Shown: positions 63,996-64,000 of the stretch, one piece after another
How positions within the stretch are numbered: position 1 is the stretch's first letter
Layout: the number at the start of each line of letters is the position of its first letter
Source: Alphaproteobacteria bacterium HGW-Alphaproteobacteria-18
GTDB taxonomy: Bacteria > Pseudomonadota > Alphaproteobacteria > Caulobacterales > Hyphomonadaceae
Length of the DNA stretch: 64,000 nucleotides
Direction: 5' to 3'
Assembly: GCA_002841155.1 (NCBI GenBank)
Contig: PHEH01000011.1
Location: forward strand, 1-64,000
Notes under the pieces: generated by a model
Seen by the model: the letters and a program-made list of their open reading frames with translations, nothing else
What the model was told of the DNA's origin: nothing
Databases searched by the model: none
Position numbers and translations under genes: made by a program

Positions 63996-64000
63996 GAAGA

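Overview
The window is GC-rich, densely coded chromosomal DNA from an alphaproteobacterium. Gene content and order best fit a marine member of the Hyphomonadaceae or Rhodobacterales, with Hyphomonas-like the best guess; this is inferred from protein families and synteny, not from rRNA. Pointers are the run dapF-mtaB-ftsY-yciB, the ccmABCDG cluster divergent from acnA, DUF952-pyrD, DUF3108/rpmB, cobS-cobT and two ethylmalonyl-CoA pathway enzymes. I saw no rRNA, tRNA, CRISPR array, prophage or recognisable transposase. Nearly all of the window is core or lineage-specific metabolism, with two small AT-richer accessory patches.

Layout. 0-8.3 kb: the 3' end of a small helical protein gene, aldo/keto reductase, RarD, a serine hydrolase, malyl-CoA thioesterase (mcl2), then an accessory patch (DUF2971 gene, a frameshifted helical-family gene, an ArsC-like gene, a small membrane protein) and mesaconyl-CoA hydratase (mch). 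8.3-15 kb: an HxlR regulator divergent from a SnoaL-SDR operon, then dapF, mtaB, ftsY and an XRE/membrane-protein module with a palindromic operator. 15-27.5 kb: D-aminoacylase-like amidohydrolase, a small-membrane-protein pair, an EamA exporter, yciB, a Nudix hydrolase, a MarR protein with a histone-H1-like tail, the cytochrome c maturation genes ccmA-B-C-D-G, acnA and a DUF1223 protein. 27.5-34.4 kb (minus strand): a GldA/F/G-like ABC system with a DUF4340 protein, a creatininase-family protein and purE-purK.

34.5-47.7 kb: a GGDEF cyclase, a DUF465 peptide, an atypical SDR behind a structured leader, PhoD phosphatase, an RluA-family pseudouridine synthase, DUF3108/rpmB, lipoproteins, a secreted amidohydrolase, a lipoprotein MsrA and cobS-cobT. 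47.8-49.8 kb is the second accessory patch: a DUF2971 gene, a mosaic of inverted repeats, an intact helical-family gene and a 140-bp inverted-repeat element. 49.8-64 kb: argG, a TolA-like coiled-coil membrane protein, DUF952-pyrD, a TylF-like methyltransferase, a zinc alcohol dehydrogenase, an XRE/MmyB regulator with a divergent membrane protein, a lipoprotein hydrolase, alkaline phosphatase, a DMT transporter, gluQ, an orphan membrane-anchored protein and a second msrA.

The most unusual items are: (i) a three-member paralogous family of small helical proteins, each followed by the same inverted-repeat element and two preceded by a DUF2971 gene; (ii) a MarR domain fused to an H1-like Lys/Ala/Pro tail; (iii) six TGTCC words in exact 10-bp phase; (iv) an interleaved two-stem (pseudoknot-capable) leader with a 14-codon upstream ORF; (v) a 24-codon membrane-peptide gene.
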